A DNA stretch of 12,389 nt, taken from assembly GCA_026647295.1 (NCBI GenBank), contig JAPKHB010000074.1, positions 1-12,389 of the forward strand, written 5' to 3'. Origin of the DNA: Planctomycetota bacterium. GTDB taxonomy: Bacteria > Planctomycetota > PLA2 > JAEUHO01. Under the pieces are notes generated by a model, which did no database searches, was not told where the DNA came from, and saw only the letters and a list, made by a program, of their open reading frames with translations. Numbering within the stretch: position 1 is the stretch's first letter; every line of letters begins with the position of its first letter. Shown in pieces: positions 9,990 to 12,389 of this stretch. Made by a program: the position numbers and the translations under genes.

Positions 9990-10017
9990 ATCCTAGGGGG
10001 CCCGGCCCGGGGGTCAA
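9990..10017 (-). promoter_or_regulatory. Sigma70-type promoter of the tRNA-Gln/tRNA-Glu unit
   Basis: On the minus strand TTGACC (10017-10012) is a -35 box with five of six consensus bases. TAGGAT (9995-9990) is a -10 box with the key T, A and final T. The spacing is 16 bases. The DNA between the -10 and the expected start is CGCCGCC, a GC-rich discriminator of the type seen at stringently controlled stable-RNA promoters. The first tRNA begins 18 bases after the -10 box. The promoter sits just after the recQ stop codon, so the tRNAs need not depend on recQ transcription. Confidence 0.7.
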
Positions 10018-10026
10018 GCCACCGGC

Positions 10027-12069
10027 CTACGGCTGGCCCCCCCGCCGCCGGGCCCGGCCCCGTTCGGCCAGCCCGACCAGGTGCACGCGCCGGCCGCTCC
10101 CGGCCAGGCGGTGGGGTTCGAGCGCGAGCCAGCCCTCGGCGACCGCCTGGTTGAGGTACTGCTCCACCTCCTTCACCGGCAGGCCGGCGAGCCGGCCCCG
10201 CGTGGGCCCGTGGGCGAGCGCCCCCGACTGGACGCTCGAGGCCCCCGGGCTCGCCAGGTGCTCGGCCAACTTGCGGAAGCCGTAGCGCCCGTCGAAGCGC
10301 TCGACGGCGGCGAGCAGGGCCTCCAGCACCGGCTCGGGGATCCCGGCGGCGCGCCGGCGCCCGGGGGCGCGGCAGCGGTCGCAGCGTCCGCAGGGCTCGG
10401 CGGCCGGCGCGTCGAAGCAGTGCAGCAGGTACTGGACGCGGCAGGCCTGGAAGGAGGCGTAGCCGAGCATCTCGTCCAGGCGCGCCTCTTCGCGCCGGCG
10501 GCGCTCCTCGAGCGCCGCGAAGTCGACCTCCTCGAGCGCCCCGGGCTCCAGCGCGAGGCGCCCCACCTCGGTCGCGCGCCCGCGAAACGGCGGTTGGTAG
10601 TCGATGCGGCCGAGTTCGCCGAGCCGCTTGAGGCCGTGGCGCACCGTCTCCGGGGTGACGCGGCGCTCGGCGGCCAGCGCGTCGGGATCCAGCGCGACCG
10701 GACGGCCCACGCCGAGCCGCTGCACCAGGTGGGCGAGCAGCCGGGAGAGCCCCGGCGGCAGCGGCGTGGCGGAGAACAGGTCGCCGTCCGGGGCGTGGAC
10801 GGTCACCCGCGCCCGGTTCTCGCCGCGCCGGCCCCGGCGCACCAGCGAGGCGCGGTCCAGGATGGCCAGCGCCGCGGTCGCCGCCGCCGGGGGACAGGGC
10901 ACCCGGCAGGCGGCGGCGATCTCCCGGGCGCTTTGCTCGTGGCGCCCCTCCCCCAGCGCGAGCAGCACGCGGAACACCTCCTCGATCACCTCGCGCGACG
11001 GGTGCGAGGCCTCGAGGAAGAAGCGCTGCACGTGCACGTCGGCGGGCGCGTACAGCAGCACGCCGCGGGCGGGGAGGCCGTCGCGCCCGGCCCGGCCGCT
11101 CTCCTGCACGTAGGCCTCGACGCTGCCGGGCACGTCGAAGTGCACGACGCAGCGGATGTCGGGGCGGTCCACCCCCATCCCGAAGGCGTTGGTGGCGACC
11201 AGCCGCGGGGCGCCCGCGCCCAGGAAGCGGGCCTGGGCCTCCTCGCGCTCCGGGCCCGCGAGCCCCGCGTGGTAGCGCAGGCAGGGCAGCCCGTGGGCGG
11301 CGCACAGGTCGGCGATGCGCTCCACGTTCTTGCGGGTGGCGGCGTAGACCAGCACGGCCCCCGGCTCGGCCCGGAGGATCTCGATCAGGCGCGCCTCCTT
11401 CGCCTCGCGGCCCCGCAGCCGGTGCACCTCGTAGGCGAGGTTCTCGCGCACGATGCCGCGCACGAAGCGCACCGGGTCGCGCAGGCCGAGTTGCTCGATC
11501 ACGTCGCGCTGCACCTCGGGCGGCGCGGTCGCGGTGAGCGCGATCACCGGGGGGCGGCCGAGGGCCCCGAGCGCCTCGCCCAGCCGGCGGTAGTCGGGCC
11601 GGAAGTCGTGGCCCCACTGGCTGATGCAGTGGGCCTCGTCCACCGCGACGCGCGCGACCCCGGCCACCGCGATGCGCTCCCGGAAGCGGGGGCTGCGGAA
11701 GCGTTCGGGGGCCACGAAGAGCAGGCGGACCTCGCCGCGCACGGCGGCCTCGAGCGCGGCCTCCTGCTCGGCGGGCGCGACCAGGCTGTGGACCTCTTTC
11801 GCGCCCACGCCGCGGCGCCGCAGCGAGTCGACCTGGTCGCGCATCAGCGCGATGAGCGGGCTCACCACCAGGGTCAGGCCCGGCCGCAGCACCGCCGGGA
11901 GTTGGTAACACAGGCTCTTGCCCGCCCCGGTGGGCATCACGCACAGGACGTCGCGGCCCGCCAGCACCGCCTCGACGACCTCCTCCTGCCCGTCGCGGAA
12001 GGCGGCGAAGCCGAACACGTCCTTGAGGACCGTGCGGGCGTCGGGGGGCGGACGGGTCTCGGGCGCCAT
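10027..12069 (-). CDS. recQ: RecQ-family ATP-dependent DNA helicase with an insertion before the zinc site
   Basis: The product, 680 residues, unwinds DNA 3' to 5' using ATP in recombination and replication-fork repair. The RecQ motif 0 glutamine is Gln28 (FAAFRDGQEEVV). Walker A is MPTGAGKS (45-52), motif II is DEAH (144-147) followed by the RecQ signature CISQWGHDFRPDY, and motif VI is QESGRAGRDG (322-331). A zinc site Cys543-x16-Cys560-x2-Cys563-x2-Cys566 has exactly the spacing of E. coli RecQ. Between motif VI and the first zinc cysteine there are 211 residues, against about 50 in E. coli; residues about 360-530 look like one or two winged-helix units. After the zinc site about 114 residues form a helical/winged-helix tail, and I see no clear HRDC domain. 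The ATG at 12069 was chosen because the helicase core begins about 12 residues later; the Shine-Dalgarno is weak. It follows the cupin-like gene by 11 bases, probably as one operon. Confidence 0.95.
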   Translation of the reverse strand: MAPETRPPPDARTVLKDVFGFAAFRDGQEEVVEAVLAGRDVLCVMPTGAGKSLCYQLPAVLRPGLTLVVSPLIALMRDQVDSLRRRGVGAKEVHSLVAPAEQEAALEAAVRGEVRLLFVAPERFRSPRFRERIAVAGVARVAVDEAHCISQWGHDFRPDYRRLGEALGALGRPPVIALTATAPPEVQRDVIEQLGLRDPVRFVRGIVRENLAYEVHRLRGREAKEARLIEILRAEPGAVLVYAATRKNVERIADLCAAHGLPCLRYHAGLAGPEREEAQARFLGAGAPRLVATNAFGMGVDRPDIRCVVHFDVPGSVEAYVQESGRAGRDGLPARGVLLYAPADVHVQRFFLEASHPSREVIEEVFRVLLALGEGRHEQSAREIAAACRVPCPPAAATAALAILDRASLVRRGRRGENRARVTVHAPDGDLFSATPLPPGLSRLLAHLVQRLGVGRPVALDPDALAAERRVTPETVRHGLKRLGELGRIDYQPPFRGRATEVGRLALEPGALEEVDFAALEERRRREEARLDEMLGYASFQACRVQYLLHCFDAPAAEPCGRCDRCRAPGRRRAAGIPEPVLEALLAAVERFDGRYGFRKLAEHLASPGASSVQSGALAHGPTRGRLAGLPVKEVEQYLNQAVAEGWLALEPHRLAGSGRRVHLVGLAERGRARRRGGQP

Positions 12070-12080
12070 CGGGCGCCAGC

Positions 12081-12389
12081 CTACGACCGGTCCCAGACCA
12101 CCTCGCCGCCGGGCGTGAAGTAGAGGAAGAGCATGGCCCCGCCCGTCACCGTGGGCACGTGGTGCGAGCCCGGGGGGAAAACGACCCAGCCGGGGGGCCG
12201 GCCGTCGAAGCGCGGCGCGCCCTCCAGAGGAAGGCACAGGTTGAGCTCGCCGCGGGTGTGGGTGTGGCCGAGGCCCTCGGCGTCCTTCATCCACACCGCG
12301 TCCACGGCCAGGCCCTCGAGGTCCCGCGCGAGGCGTCCGAAGCGCGCGCGTCCGCCCGCGGCCCGCGGGCACAGCCAGCCGGCTTCGAG
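12081..12389 (-). CDS. Cupin-like DUF4863-type protein (4-hydroxylaminobenzoate lyase-like), 5' end outside window
   Basis: The frame stays open to the right edge, so the N-terminus is missing; about 102 C-terminal residues are visible. I read past the internal GTG at 12305 because the homologous-looking sequence continues upstream (AGWLCPR...RFGRL). The visible part contains GHTHTRGELNLCLPL, with two histidines and a glutamate as in cupin metal sites, then RFDGRPPGWVVFPPGSHHVPTV, then LFLYFTPGGEVVW. This pattern recalls the DUF4863 family, which includes PnbB, the lyase converting 4-hydroxylaminobenzoate to protocatechuate and ammonium. The family call is from memory of the motif order, and the substrate here is unknown. 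It precedes recQ by 11 bases on the same strand. Confidence 0.7.
   Translation of the reverse strand, partial: LEAGWLCPRAAGGRARFGRLARDLEGLAVDAVWMKDAEGLGHTHTRGELNLCLPLEGAPRFDGRPPGWVVFPPGSHHVPTVTGGAMLFLYFTPGGEVVWDRS

Noticed and set aside
9820..10017. A small minus-strand open frame of 65 codons
   Set aside because: It reads through both tRNA genes and is a known false-positive pattern.
10081..12123. A 680-codon plus-strand open frame opposite recQ
   Set aside because: It is the exact complement of a confidently identified helicase gene, its His/Gly/Ala/Val-rich sequence shows no domain, and it results from scarce stop codons at high GC.

Overview
The window is very GC-rich DNA (roughly three quarters G+C by eye) packed with bacterial protein genes. 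It holds eight complete protein genes, one gene cut by the right edge, two tRNA genes and almost no spare intergenic space. Two operons use GTG starts inside GTGA overlaps of 4 bases. The mix of an HtrA-type protease next to a degenerate copy, a kinase-fold pseudoenzyme, a thioredoxin-like/repeat protein and a TPR protein suits a large-genome environmental bacterium. Planctomycetota or a similarly GC-rich deep lineage (for example Myxococcota) are my best guesses, but no marker here settles the phylum.

Left part, plus strand. About 230 bases of leader hold a short REP-like palindrome (128-151). A two-gene operon follows: a thioredoxin-fold protein with an alpha-helical repeat tail (229-1590) and a secreted TPR protein (1587-2600). 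The first gene seems to have lost its proper start: a convincing signal-peptide core lies in frame upstream of the only available start codon. The second gene converges on maeB, and the two ends overlap by 10 bases.

Centre: carbon metabolism. maeB on the minus strand (4855-2591) encodes an NADP-type malic enzyme fused to a phosphotransacetylase-like domain. Divergent from it are a small pseudokinase gene (4932-5699) and glpX, class II fructose-1,6-bisphosphatase (5759-6733). MaeB links malate to pyruvate and NADPH, and GlpX is the committed gluconeogenic phosphatase, so the cluster points to growth on organic acids. A degenerate kinase between them could be a regulator, but that is inference.

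Right part, minus strand. Read in the direction of transcription: the 3' portion of a cupin-like DUF4863-type gene at the edge, recQ (12069-10027), a sigma70-type promoter with a GC-rich discriminator, tRNA-Gln(CUG), tRNA-Glu(CUC), then a protease operon. That operon encodes an HtrA-like serine protease with an intact triad (9758-8679) and, overlapping by 4 bases, a protein with two protease-like domains that have both lost their catalytic residues plus a PDZ domain (8682-6760). This active/dead protease pair is the most interesting system in the window.
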